Part shown: positions 1-5,005 of the stretch, one piece after another | How positions within the stretch are numbered: position 1 is the stretch's first letter | Layout: each line of letters begins with the position of its first letter | NCBI GenBank assembly: GCA_019307165.1 | Contig: JAFDKD010000290.1 | Coordinates: forward strand, 1 to 5,086 | DNA length: 5,086 nt | Reading direction: 5' to 3' | Source: Deltaproteobacteria bacterium | GTDB taxonomy: Bacteria > Desulfobacterota > DSM-4660 > Desulfatiglandales > Desulfatiglandaceae | Translations under genes and position numbers: made by a program | Notes under the pieces: model-generated | Told to the model about the DNA's origin: nothing | Databases searched by the model: none | The model's input: only the letters and a program-made list of their open reading frames with translations

Positions 1-2
1 GT

Positions 3-488
3 CCCATAGAGGCCAAGATCGCTTGGGCCGAAGCGTGCCGCGACCCGTTGAAAGAGGCGCTTGAAAATGCCCCGCGGCTTACCGCCATGATCGCCCGATT
101 CAGGGAGGCGGTTGAGGCCTCCCGCCGGGAGATGGCGGCGACGGGCATTGTTCGGCTGTGCCGGCAGTGCGAGGAGGATGAGGGCGGGTCGTGCTGCGGC
201 GAGGGCCTGGAAAACCGCTATGACCCGTGGCTCCTGCTGATCAACCTGCTCCTGGGGGTGCCCCTGCCCCATTCGCGCCGCCGGGCCGGCAGCTGCTATT
301 TTCTGGGGGATTCCGGCTGCCTGTTGTCGGCTCGCCACACCATCTGCCTCAATTATATCTGCGCAAAGATCACCGACCGGGTCGATCCGGAAAAAATCAG
401 CCGACTCAGAGAAAGGGAGGGTGTCGAACTGGACGCCCTCTTTTTGCTTCATGAAGAGGTCAAGGGGGTGGTGCGGCGGTTGACATGA
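3..488 (+). CDS. YkgJ-type cysteine-cluster protein (putative Zn/Fe-binding), 5' end missing
   Basis: The reading frame is open from the left edge to the TGA at 486-488, so the gene probably starts upstream of the window. The first possible internal start, TTG at 48, has no visible ribosome binding site. Counted from that TTG (146 residues), eight cysteines are arranged as C38-x2-C41-x7-C49-C50, then C83-x7-C91-x8-C100-x4-C105. This CxxC...CC...C...C...C-x4-C order matches the YkgJ / UPF0153 family (PF03692), described as a putative zinc- or iron-chelating domain. Residues 60-75 are hydrophobic (PWLLLINLLLGVPL), but the segment is short and unlikely to be a membrane span. The N-terminal 30 residues and the tail after 110 look helical and charged. 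No enzymatic role is established for the family; metal binding is inferred from the cysteines. A GC-rich hairpin with a T run lies about 40 bp after the stop. The family call is fairly secure, the function is not. Confidence 0.72.
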   Translation, partial: PIEAKIAWAEACRDPLKEALENAPRLTAMIARFREAVEASRREMAATGIVRLCRQCEEDEGGSCCGEGLENRYDPWLLLINLLLGVPLPHSRRRAGSCYFLGDSGCLLSARHTICLNYICAKITDRVDPEKISRLREREGVELDALFLLHEEVKGVVRRLT

Positions 489-524
489 TTGGGAAAGGAA
501 TCCGTGTGCAATCCATTTGTCGTA

Positions 525-550
525 GGAGCGGCTTCGGCCGCGATTTTTTG
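525..550 (+). terminator. GC-rich UUCG-loop hairpin followed by T6: terminator or REP-like element
   Basis: A perfect 5-bp stem (GCGGC at 528-532 pairs with GCCGC at 537-541) encloses a TTCG loop closed by C-G, the very stable cUUCGg tetraloop. Six T residues follow at 544-549. It lies about 40 bp after the stop of the cysteine-cluster gene, in a suitable place to end its transcript. The surrounding GTAGGAGCGGCTTCGGCCGC sequence also resembles the dispersed REP-type palindromes of many proteobacterial genomes, so it could be a repeat element that doubles as a terminator. Confidence 0.6.
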
Positions 551-554
551 TTTC

Positions 555-631
555 GGGTTGCACGTTGCGCGTTGCAGGAGACAGGATGCGAGATACGAGA
601 TGCGGGATACAGGATGCGGGTTGCAGGTAGC
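555..631. repeat. Degenerate heptamer array, 11 units, consensus RRGWTRC
   Basis: Eleven contiguous 7-bp units run from 555 to 631 without a phase break. Every unit ends in C, and most fit RRGWTRC; examples are GGGTTGC, AGGATGC, GAGATAC, GAGATGC and GGGATAC. The exact unit AGGATGC occurs at 583-589 and 611-617, and GGGTTGC at 555-561 and 618-624. The array sits in a gene-free stretch and is not plausibly coding. From memory, similar 'GATACGAGATGCG' strings are frequent between genes in desulfobacterial genomes; that is recollection, not a search result. Confidence 0.75.
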
Positions 632-675
632 GCTTCGCTTGAGGTTGGAGGCGGAATTTCAGTTGAAGGACAAAA

Positions 676-714
676 GAAGGTTGTCTGATATCCGTTTTTC
701 AACCTTCAACCTTC
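676..714. repeat. Inverted repeat GAAGGTTG / CAACCTTC with duplicated right arm
   Basis: GAAGGTTG at 676-683 is the exact reverse complement of CAACCTTC at 700-707, with a 16-nt loop. The right arm is duplicated in tandem (CAACCTTC again at 707-714, offset 7 bp), so two alternative 8-bp hairpins are possible. The 7-bp offset echoes the heptamer array just upstream. No strong promoter was recognised between here and the methyltransferase start at 803. The remainder of 489-802 shows nothing else supportable. Confidence 0.5.
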
Positions 715-802
715 CATCTCTCTTGGCTTCCTGTAGAAAATCACGCACTATCCCACAAGGCAGGATCTTCGATACGAGTGGATACGTATAGAGGGATTCA
801 CA

Positions 803-1414
803 TTGGACAAACGATTGACGGAAACGCTCCGACATGTGGCCGAATTCTACGATGCCCGGAAGGTGGGGGATGTAGGGCCCCTGGGCTTCCGCCGCTCCAC
901 CGACCTGATGACCCTGCTGAAATGCCTGAATCGGCTCATCCCGGAGGGGGTCGTGCGTCCCGGCGAAACCCGGTTCCTGGACCTGGGGTGCGCGGACGGC
1001 CGGGTAAACGTGTTTCTCAGCTACCTGGTCAGGATTTCGGCAGGCATCGAATTGGACGAATGGACCCTTGACGAATACGGCTCCCTGAAATTCGAATTGG
1101 AAAATGAACTGAACCAATCAGGGTTGCCGGCTCCTCCCGCCAACATTTACCTCTTTCACGGCGATTCGATGGATGACCGGACGCACCGGCAGGTCCTTGA
1201 CGAGACGCATACGTCCCTTGAGGCCTTTGATCTGTTTTACACCTATCTGGTCATGCACGACGAATTCGCCCGGTTGATTCAGCGCCATGCAAAACCGGGG
1301 GCCGTATTTATGGTCTACGGCCTTAAAAAGATCATGCCTGCGTACGACGGACTTCGCCTGCTGGATCAACTGAGCCCCATGGAAGGAATACTGGCCCTGT
1401 ACGTTAAGGAATGA
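803..1414 (+). CDS. Class I SAM-dependent methyltransferase, substrate unknown
   Basis: A 203-residue protein with a Rossmann-type methyltransferase signature. Motif I is FLDLGCADGR (58-67), the glycine-rich SAM loop. The acidic end of strand 2 is GIELDEW (81-87), expected to hold the SAM ribose hydroxyls. HGDSM (119-123) fits the loop after strand 3, FDLFYTYLV (142-150) fits motif IV, and AKPGAVFMVYG (163-173) fits the post-IV strand and turn. There is no signal peptide or membrane segment, so it is probably cytosolic. The start is TTG at 803: GAGGG at 791-795 lies 7 nt upstream, the frame closes at a TAG at 734-736, and no other usable start lies in between. No target-recognition domain is visible, so the methyl acceptor (protein, small molecule or RNA) cannot be named. 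The toxin-antitoxin operon begins 66 bp downstream with its own promoter, and no link to the distant radical SAM gene is evident. Fold assignment is secure, role open. Confidence 0.82.
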   Translation: MDKRLTETLRHVAEFYDARKVGDVGPLGFRRSTDLMTLLKCLNRLIPEGVVRPGETRFLDLGCADGRVNVFLSYLVRISAGIELDEWTLDEYGSLKFELENELNQSGLPAPPANIYLFHGDSMDDRTHRQVLDETHTSLEAFDLFYTYLVMHDEFARLIQRHAKPGAVFMVYGLKKIMPAYDGLRLLDQLSPMEGILALYVKE

Positions 1415-1423
1415 CGATTTGAG

Positions 1424-1459
1424 TTGACCTTATCGCATATGGTTATTAAAATGACCATA
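1424..1459 (+). promoter_or_regulatory. Promoter and likely operator of the first TA operon
   Basis: TTGACC (1424-1429) and TAAAAT (1447-1452) are separated by 17 bp, a good sigma70-type promoter. It would start transcription near 1459, about 20 nt before the antitoxin ATG. A perfect 6-bp inverted repeat, TATGGT (1438-1443) and ACCATA (1454-1459), has a 10-bp centre covering the -10 box. This is where a Phd/YefM-type antitoxin or antitoxin-toxin complex would bind to repress its own operon. The promoter is read from sequence; operator function is inferred. Confidence 0.62.
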
Positions 1460-1480
1460 AAAAGTTTCAGGAGGCCTAGC

Positions 1481-1753
1481 ATGACCGATTTTCAGCAGAT
1501 CATTCCGGTAACCAGGATGAAGCGGGATTTGCTCGACATCGTCAGGCGCATCATGGAGGAAGACGAGACTATCGCGTTCACGCGAAACGGGGAGCCGGCA
1601 GGCGTCATGATGTCCATGACACGTTACGAGTCACTGCTGGAGACCATTGAGGTCTTGGCGGACAAGGACATCCTGAATTCCCTGGCTGATTCGGAAAAGG
1701 ACTTCAAGGCGGGAAGGGTTTTTGAACATGATGAGGTATGGGGCGAACGATGA
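1481..1753 (+). CDS. Phd/YefM-family antitoxin
   Basis: A 90-residue antitoxin. Its N-terminal half follows the Phd/YefM DNA-binding fold: IIPVTRMKRDLLDIVRRI (7-24), then the strand-turn-strand ETIAFTRNGEPAGVMMS (29-45), and the family's MTRYESLLETIEVLAD (46-61). The acidic C-terminal tail (about 62-90, including SEKDFKAGRVFEHDE) is the part expected to wrap and block the toxin. The start chosen is ATG 1481, because AGGAGG at 1469-1474 lies 6 nt before it. The longer frame back to TTG 1424 is unlikely, since that codon lies inside the -35 box. The stop overlaps the toxin start (ATGA), indicating translational coupling. It should neutralise the downstream RelE/ParE toxin and repress the shared promoter through the inverted repeat at 1438-1459. 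Family assignment is strong; the exact subfamily (RelB-like, YefM-like) is not resolved. Confidence 0.85.
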   Translation: MTDFQQIIPVTRMKRDLLDIVRRIMEEDETIAFTRNGEPAGVMMSMTRYESLLETIEVLADKDILNSLADSEKDFKAGRVFEHDEVWGER

Positions 1754-2019
1754 TGTATTCCCTTGTGTATGCGCGGACGTGCCGGAGTCAAATCCATTCG
1801 CTCCATCCCCAATTAAAACCTGTTGTCAAAAAAAGAATTGAGGAGTTGAAAAGCAATCCCTACAAAGGAAAACCTTTGGAGAGAGAACTTTCCGGGTTTT
1901 ATTCTTACAGGGCAAGACGATTTCGAATCATCTATAAGATCGATCCGGAGAATAAAACCGTCATGATATATCATGTGGGCCACCGCAAGGACATCTATGA
2001 AATGCTCGCCGAATCATGA
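1750..2019 (+). CDS. RelE/ParE-superfamily toxin
   Basis: An 89-residue basic protein of the usual RelE/ParE length. The start region YSLVYARTCRSQIHSL (3-18) and helix PVVKKRIEELKSNPYKGKPL (24-43) are followed by the core strands YSYRARRFRIIYKID (51-65). It ends with VMIYHVGHRKDIYE (71-84), where the GHRKDIYE block is typical of the RelE branch. R55, R57, R58, R79 and Y83 are candidates for the basic/aromatic active site used by ribosome-dependent mRNA interferases; which residues are catalytic cannot be decided from sequence alone. The start is ATG 1750, giving a 4-bp ATGA overlap with the antitoxin stop. ATG 1738 in the same frame is possible but would overlap more and sits one base after the nearest GAGG. 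RelE-type members cut mRNA on the ribosome, whereas ParE-type members poison gyrase; the C-terminal motif favours the former. No truncation is seen. Base composition looks more AT-rich than in the flanking non-TA genes, suggesting acquisition. Confidence 0.85.
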   Translation: MMYSLVYARTCRSQIHSLHPQLKPVVKKRIEELKSNPYKGKPLERELSGFYSYRARRFRIIYKIDPENKTVMIYHVGHRKDIYEMLAES

Positions 2020-2038
2020 ACCTCCGTTTTTATAACAA

Positions 2039-2069
2039 CGGGTATGCCCGAAACGACTCCGGGGTCGTT
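2039..2069. other. Two adjacent hairpins after the RelE/ParE toxin gene
   Basis: CGGG (2039-2042) pairs with CCCG (2047-2050) around a TATG loop. One base later, AACGAC (2052-2057) pairs with GTCGTT (2064-2069), with a T-G pair at 2058/2063 closing a CCGG loop. They begin 20 bp past the toxin stop. No T run follows on the plus strand, so this is not a classical intrinsic terminator. They may protect the 3' end of the transcript or separate the two TA operons. Confidence 0.45.
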
Positions 2070-2110
2070 GCCTTCCACGCCGTATCCTCGAGACATATCG
2101 AATTAACGCC

Positions 2111-2147
2111 TTGACTTGCCGGTGATGTGGGTATATACTGGTATATA
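2111..2147 (+). promoter_or_regulatory. vapBC promoter with overlapping palindromic operator
   Basis: TTGACT (2111-2116) and TATACT (2134-2139), with exactly 17 bp between them, form a near-consensus sigma70-type promoter. The -10 lies inside a perfect inverted repeat, TATATAC (2132-2138), TG, GTATATA (2141-2147). The two GTATATA copies are also direct repeats 10 bp apart, one helical turn. This is a textbook position for VapB or VapBC autorepression. The predicted start near 2146 leaves a leader of about 27 nt carrying AGAGGGG (2158-2164), 8 nt before the vapB ATG. The sequence elements are seen; regulation is inferred. Confidence 0.72.
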
Positions 2148-2172
2148 TTTATTGGAAAGAGGGGAAACAGTA

Positions 2173-2415
2173 ATGGAATCCACGGCAAAATTGTTCATGA
2201 ACGGCAGATCCCAGGCCGTCAGGCTTCCCAAAGCGTTTCGGTTTAAAGGGTCCGAGGTCAAAATCCGCAAGAACGGCAATCGCGTTATTTTGGAACCGCT
2301 GGAAACATCGGATTGGCCGGCCGGGTTCTGGGATATGTTTACCTCGGACATCGATTTTGAAACGCCGCGAGCCCTGCCTTCAAAACCGTTCGACCTGGAC
2401 GAGCCCCTAAAGTGA
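2173..2415 (+). CDS. vapB: VapB antitoxin, AbrB/SpoVT-type DNA-binding
   Basis: An 80-residue antitoxin. Residues 4-42 form the swapped-hairpin AbrB/SpoVT DNA-binding domain, with the signature AKLFMNGRSQAVRLPKAFRF (5-24) followed by GSEVKIRKNGNRVILEP (26-42). The NGRSQAVRLPK block is characteristic of the VapB subgroup paired with PIN toxins. The tail (43-80) is rich in acidic and aromatic residues (WPAGFWDMFTSDIDFE, then PFDLDEP) and fits the segment that inserts into the VapC active-site groove. The start is ATG 2173, with AGAGGGG 8 nt upstream; the ATG codons at 2116 and 2125 overlap or lie inside the promoter, so the longer frame is rejected. The stop shares 4 bp with the toxin GTG start. 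It should act as antitoxin and as repressor at the TATATAC/GTATATA palindrome. Confidence 0.9.
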   Translation: MESTAKLFMNGRSQAVRLPKAFRFKGSEVKIRKNGNRVILEPLETSDWPAGFWDMFTSDIDFETPRALPSKPFDLDEPLK

Positions 2416-2825
2416 TCTACTTACTCGATACCAATATCGTCAGTTACTGGATGCGGGGCGATGAGGAGATCATCGGGAAGATCAGACGCCGGAAACCGTC
2501 TGAGTTATCCTTGAGCACGATTACATTGGCCGAAATTTACTATGGAATTGAAAAATCGCCGATCAAAAAGAAGGAGCGTCGCATTAAGATTGAACGCATC
2601 CATTCGCAGCTGGAAGTTTATCCGTTTGAAGAAACCGCGGCGCAAAAGTATGCCGTCATTAGAACACGGCTTGAAAAGCAAGGCGCAGTCATCAGCGAAA
2701 GAGATCTCCAAATCGCCTCAATCGCCATGGCGAATAAACTTATTGTCGTTACACACAATGTAAAGGAATTCAGCCGTATCGTTCATTTGAAATGGGAAGA
2801 CTGGGCAGATTCACCCGGCCGATAG
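2412..2825 (+). CDS. vapC: VapC ribonuclease toxin, PIN domain
   Basis: A 137-residue PIN-domain protein, full length for the family. The acidic metal-binding residues are visible: D6 in YLLDTNIVSYW (3-13), E41 in TLAEIYYGIE (38-47) and D98 in SERDLQIASIAM (95-106). The terminal VVTHNVKEFSRI (112-123) supplies N116 and E119, in the pattern VapC uses to complete the Mg2+/Mn2+ site. Translation starts at GTG 2412, overlapping the vapB stop (GTGA). No separate ribosome binding site is strong, so coupling to vapB is likely. PIN toxins of this type cleave structured RNA; enteric relatives cut initiator tRNA, but the target here is unknown. All catalytic positions are intact, so the toxin should be active. 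The gene appears more AT-rich than the radical SAM gene it converges on. Confidence 0.92.
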   Translation: MIYLLDTNIVSYWMRGDEEIIGKIRRRKPSELSLSTITLAEIYYGIEKSPIKKKERRIKIERIHSQLEVYPFEETAAQKYAVIRTRLEKQGAVISERDLQIASIAMANKLIVVTHNVKEFSRIVHLKWEDWADSPGR

Positions 2826-2864
2826 CAGCCGTAAAAAAGACTCATCCACAATTGATGGTCCTGC

Positions 2865-2897
2865 AAAAAGCCCGAAATTAGCCGTCTGGGGGGCTAA
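2865..2897 (-). terminator. Possible weak terminator for the minus-strand radical SAM gene
   Basis: Read on the minus strand, AGCCC (2895-2891) can pair with GGGCT (2873-2869), and the transcript continues straight into TTTTT (2869-2865). A competing stem, TTAGCC/GGCTAA (2878-2883 with 2892-2897), overlaps it. The loop of the T-run stem is long (17 nt) and the stem only 5 bp, so termination is uncertain. No good terminator for vapC is seen on the plus strand in the 131-bp convergent spacer. Confidence 0.35.
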
Positions 2898-2956
2898 CCG
2901 GCTGAAATCGTTATTCCGCATTCCCCATTCCGAAATCAAACCCCTTTATTCCATAT

Positions 2957-4810
2957 TCAATGTATAGGGGGCGGCCTGCCCACTCTTAAGGGCACGGCGA
3001 GACTGAGAAACCTGTCCCCTTCCCTGAACATCAGCCGTTTATCGACCATCATCTCCAGAAAGGGCAACACCCTGTCCTCGCCGAATGCGGGAAATTGTTC
3101 CAAAATCCGGCCGAGGGGTTGCTGGGTTTCGCAGAAAAGATAGATGCTTCGAGACGTGTCCCGGAGACGGTGGGTCATGTCGTCGCCGTCCGCGCGGCGC
3201 TGGCGGATGACGATGAAGTCCCCCCCCTCTTCATAGCCCAGAATCGGGTCGCTGTAAGGCGCCCGGTGAAGCCTCCGATAGTCGTTTCCCCATGCATCGA
3301 CCTTATGCCTCACCGGTTTCCACAGCCGGTGTTGAACCCGTACCCCGCCCCGATAGCCTTGAATCATCAGCTGAAGCTTCCCGACGACGCTTGAGGGAAA
3401 GAGATGATCGTAATAGGCGTGATTCCGGATGCGTTCGATACCGTAGGCGGCCGGCATTTGCCACACGGCACTGCCGTACCCCAGCCAGAAGGAAATGGCT
3501 TTCAGAGGGCGAAAGGGAAGAGCGAACTCCAGATTGTGCAGCGTTTCCGTGACGTCCGAATCGTCGCTGGAAGGAAATGTCAAAATCAGATTTCCCGTAA
3601 GATTCGGCATGCCGGGCGTTTCGCAGTGCTTCATGATCTCCATGTTGTCCATGGCGGTGGTGCCCTTATTGAGCTTTTTCAGGAGCGACGTACTCAGGGC
3701 CTCGACGCCCACCTGCACCTCCCGCATGCCCGCCGAGCCCATGGCGGCCAACACGTTCCGGGGGGTGGTGGCCCGGATTTCGGAAAAAAGGCGCAGGTCC
3801 TTCCCCAGCCGTCGGATGTCTTCGAAAAGCGCGGCCGGCCTCTTGGCGGGCAGGAGATTGTCCATGAACGAGATGGAAAGAACATGATGCCGGTCCACCA
3901 GAGCGCTGATTTCTTTGACGACCCTGTCGGGGGACTTGGTGCGGTATCCCCGCCATTGAAGATTGAGATTGCAAAAAGCGCAGCCGGATGCCTTTCCCGA
4001 GGGATCGGGTTTCCGCCACCAGCATCCGCGTGAGATTTCCATGGGGATTTTGGGTAGGAAGGTCTTTTCCGGGGGGAACGAATCCAGGAGAGTGAAATAG
4101 TCGCCGTAATCGGGTATGGGCAGATCGTCCATCCGGTCCAGTTGGGAAACGGCCCCGTCGCTCGGCGCCTGCAGGCCCCGGTAAATGAGCCCGGGGACCG
4201 GGTCTGTCGGCGAATCGGCGCCCCGTTTCAACAGCGATGATGCCAGGCGCAGGAGCGGCATCTCGCCCTCTCCCCGGATCACGTAGTCGATGTCGGTAAA
4301 CGCCTTGAGAAGGGCGAGCCCCATGTCGGCGGCGCAGGCGGAGCCGCCGGCGACGATACGGATTTCCGGCGCTCTTTGTTTGATTTCCCGGGCAAAATAT
4401 AGGGAACTGGTCAACTGGCCGAAGCAGATGGAGAGACCGGCGAGCAGGCACCGGTCCCATGGAAAGCTGTCCAGGCAGCGTTTGGAGGCGTGCTCGACCG
4501 CATTCGACAGATTCCGGAAATCGTCCCTGAGCCCGAGGCCGACCGATTGCCTTCGCCAGAGCCGCTCCATGTCATCGCGGCGTTCCGGATAGAGCAGGCC
4601 TGCGTACAGGGACTCGGAAAGCCACGTGTGCTCGGAGATGGTCCGGTAGGTGTCGTAGCCTAAGGCATCGGCCACACTGAGATACACATGGTGCGATCGG
4701 ACCCGGACCCCGGGCAGATGTCTGCCGATATAGGCCTTCAGGCTGCCCAGCTGTATGGAGGGTCGGTTGAAAAGGGGCCATGGCGTGGAGACAAGGGCGA
4801 TGGATGGCAT
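2957..4810 (-). CDS. B12-type radical SAM protein, RiPP maturation radical SAM protein 1-like (putative peptide C-methyltransferase)
   Basis: A 617-residue, three-part enzyme. Residues 1-230 resemble a cobalamin-binding-type Rossmann region: start IALVSTPWPLFNRPSIQLG (4-22), VAGGSACA (153-160) and DYVIRGEGEMPLLRL (175-189). The linker LPIPDYGDYF (230-239) and then MEISRGCWW (257-265) are hallmarks I associate with RiPP maturation radical SAM protein 1. The 4Fe-4S ligands are C263, C277 and C280 (C-x13-C-x2-C, followed by NLN), longer than the C-x7-C-x2-C I recall for that family. FMDNLLP (315-321), EIRATTP (344-350), VQVGVEALS (365-373) and NLILTFP (407-413) continue the radical SAM barrel. 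The C-terminal part (about 530-608, ending RFLSLAVP) resembles the family's small terminal domain. Members methylate unactivated carbons of ribosomal peptides using SAM and cobalamin. The start is ATG 4810: the frame is closed by a TAG upstream and no other start precedes it, but the ribosome binding site is weak. No precursor gene is obvious nearby. Family fit is good, substrate unknown. Confidence 0.82.
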   Translation of the reverse strand: MPSIALVSTPWPLFNRPSIQLGSLKAYIGRHLPGVRVRSHHVYLSVADALGYDTYRTISEHTWLSESLYAGLLYPERRDDMERLWRRQSVGLGLRDDFRNLSNAVEHASKRCLDSFPWDRCLLAGLSICFGQLTSSLYFAREIKQRAPEIRIVAGGSACAADMGLALLKAFTDIDYVIRGEGEMPLLRLASSLLKRGADSPTDPVPGLIYRGLQAPSDGAVSQLDRMDDLPIPDYGDYFTLLDSFPPEKTFLPKIPMEISRGCWWRKPDPSGKASGCAFCNLNLQWRGYRTKSPDRVVKEISALVDRHHVLSISFMDNLLPAKRPAALFEDIRRLGKDLRLFSEIRATTPRNVLAAMGSAGMREVQVGVEALSTSLLKKLNKGTTAMDNMEIMKHCETPGMPNLTGNLILTFPSSDDSDVTETLHNLEFALPFRPLKAISFWLGYGSAVWQMPAAYGIERIRNHAYYDHLFPSSVVGKLQLMIQGYRGGVRVQHRLWKPVRHKVDAWGNDYRRLHRAPYSDPILGYEEGGDFIVIRQRRADGDDMTHRLRDTSRSIYLFCETQQPLGRILEQFPAFGEDRVLPFLEMMVDKRLMFREGDRFLSLAVPLRVGRPPPIH

Positions 4811-4815
4811 GGTTA

Positions 4816-4950
4816 TTAAATTCCAGTCGGCGTCGGCGAGGCCGGGAGCGGTTCTGAATAACCCCTATCGCTGTAGTGAGGCAAGTAGGGAAGCAGAATA
4901 TCGAATATCGAACAAGTGCCCATCCAGCCGAACGCCGCCAGGTCCCGCAC
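4816..4950 (-). CDS. Doubtful 44-residue ORF just upstream of the radical SAM gene
   Basis: A GTG at 4950 opens a 44-residue frame closed by tandem stops TAATAA (4818-4813), 5 nt before the radical SAM ATG. AGG lies 8 nt before the GTG. The peptide begins MRDLAAFGWMGTC and ends PLPASPTPTGI. Position, tandem stops and size would suit a small peptide substrate for the neighbouring enzyme. Against this, it has no recognisable RiPP leader (Nif11- or nitrile-hydratase-like), and it runs through the GATATTC heptamer repeat, which codes for its SIFDIL segment. It is probably spurious and is listed because precursor genes are often missed. Confidence 0.15.
   Translation of the reverse strand: MRDLAAFGWMGTCSIFDILLPYLPHYSDRGYSEPLPASPTPTGI
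4896..4913. repeat. Tandem GAATATC heptamer remnant
   Basis: GAATATC is repeated twice exactly (4896-4902 and 4903-4909) and followed by a broken third copy beginning GAAC. This is a second 7-bp-period intergenic repeat with a different consensus from the array at 555-631. I recall longer GAATATCGAATATCGAAC-like runs between genes in desulfobacterial genomes, but no search was possible. Confidence 0.5.
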
Positions 4951-4958
4951 ATGCAAAA

Positions 4959-4980
4959 CCTGAATATTGCAAAATTCAGG
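4959..4980 (-). terminator. Hairpin CCTGAAT/ATTCAGG followed by T4 on the minus strand
   Basis: A perfect 7-bp stem (4959-4965 with 4974-4980) has an 8-nt loop. On the minus strand it is followed by TTTT (4958-4955). It lies 25 bp past a possible minus-strand stop at 5006-5008, so it could end a transcript coming from the right. The stem is AT-rich and the T run short, and the flanking A/T tracts would also allow a plus-strand reading. Confidence 0.4.
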
Positions 4981-5005
4981 TAAAAAAGAGCCAACTCCGA
5001 CCTGA

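Noticed and set aside
485..791. Plus-strand frames of 67 and 100 codons in the spacer after the cysteine-cluster gene
   Set aside because: They read through the UUCG hairpin and the heptamer array, giving a repetitive translation; this is non-coding repeat DNA.
659..1117. A 152-codon minus-strand frame over the methyltransferase 5' half
   Set aside because: It is antisense to the SAM motif region and continues into the repeat-bearing spacer; no ribosome binding site or motif is seen.
2826..2956. Search for a small precursor ORF downstream of the radical SAM gene
   Set aside because: Every start on the minus strand in this spacer meets a stop within a few codons, so no peptide gene can be supported.
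3404..4033. A 209-codon plus-strand open frame opposite the radical SAM gene
   Set aside because: It lies entirely antisense to a well-supported gene. Its composition (H, G, R and P rich) is what the complement of GC-rich coding DNA gives, and no domain is recognisable.
3666..4460. A 264-codon minus-strand frame overlapping the radical SAM gene
   Set aside because: It is an out-of-frame shadow rich in R, P and G with no motif. The overlapped frame carries the cluster cysteines and family blocks.
1439..4820. ATGGTTATTAAA occurs at 1439-1450 and again at 4809-4820
   Set aside because: One 12-bp exact match is close to what chance predicts for a 5-kb window. The flanks do not extend it, and the two contexts (TA promoter, complement of the radical SAM start) differ.
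4572..4994. A 140-codon minus-strand frame spanning the radical SAM start
   Set aside because: More than half lies inside the radical SAM gene out of frame. The upstream part crosses the hairpin at 4959-4980 and the heptamer repeat and shows no recognisable domain.
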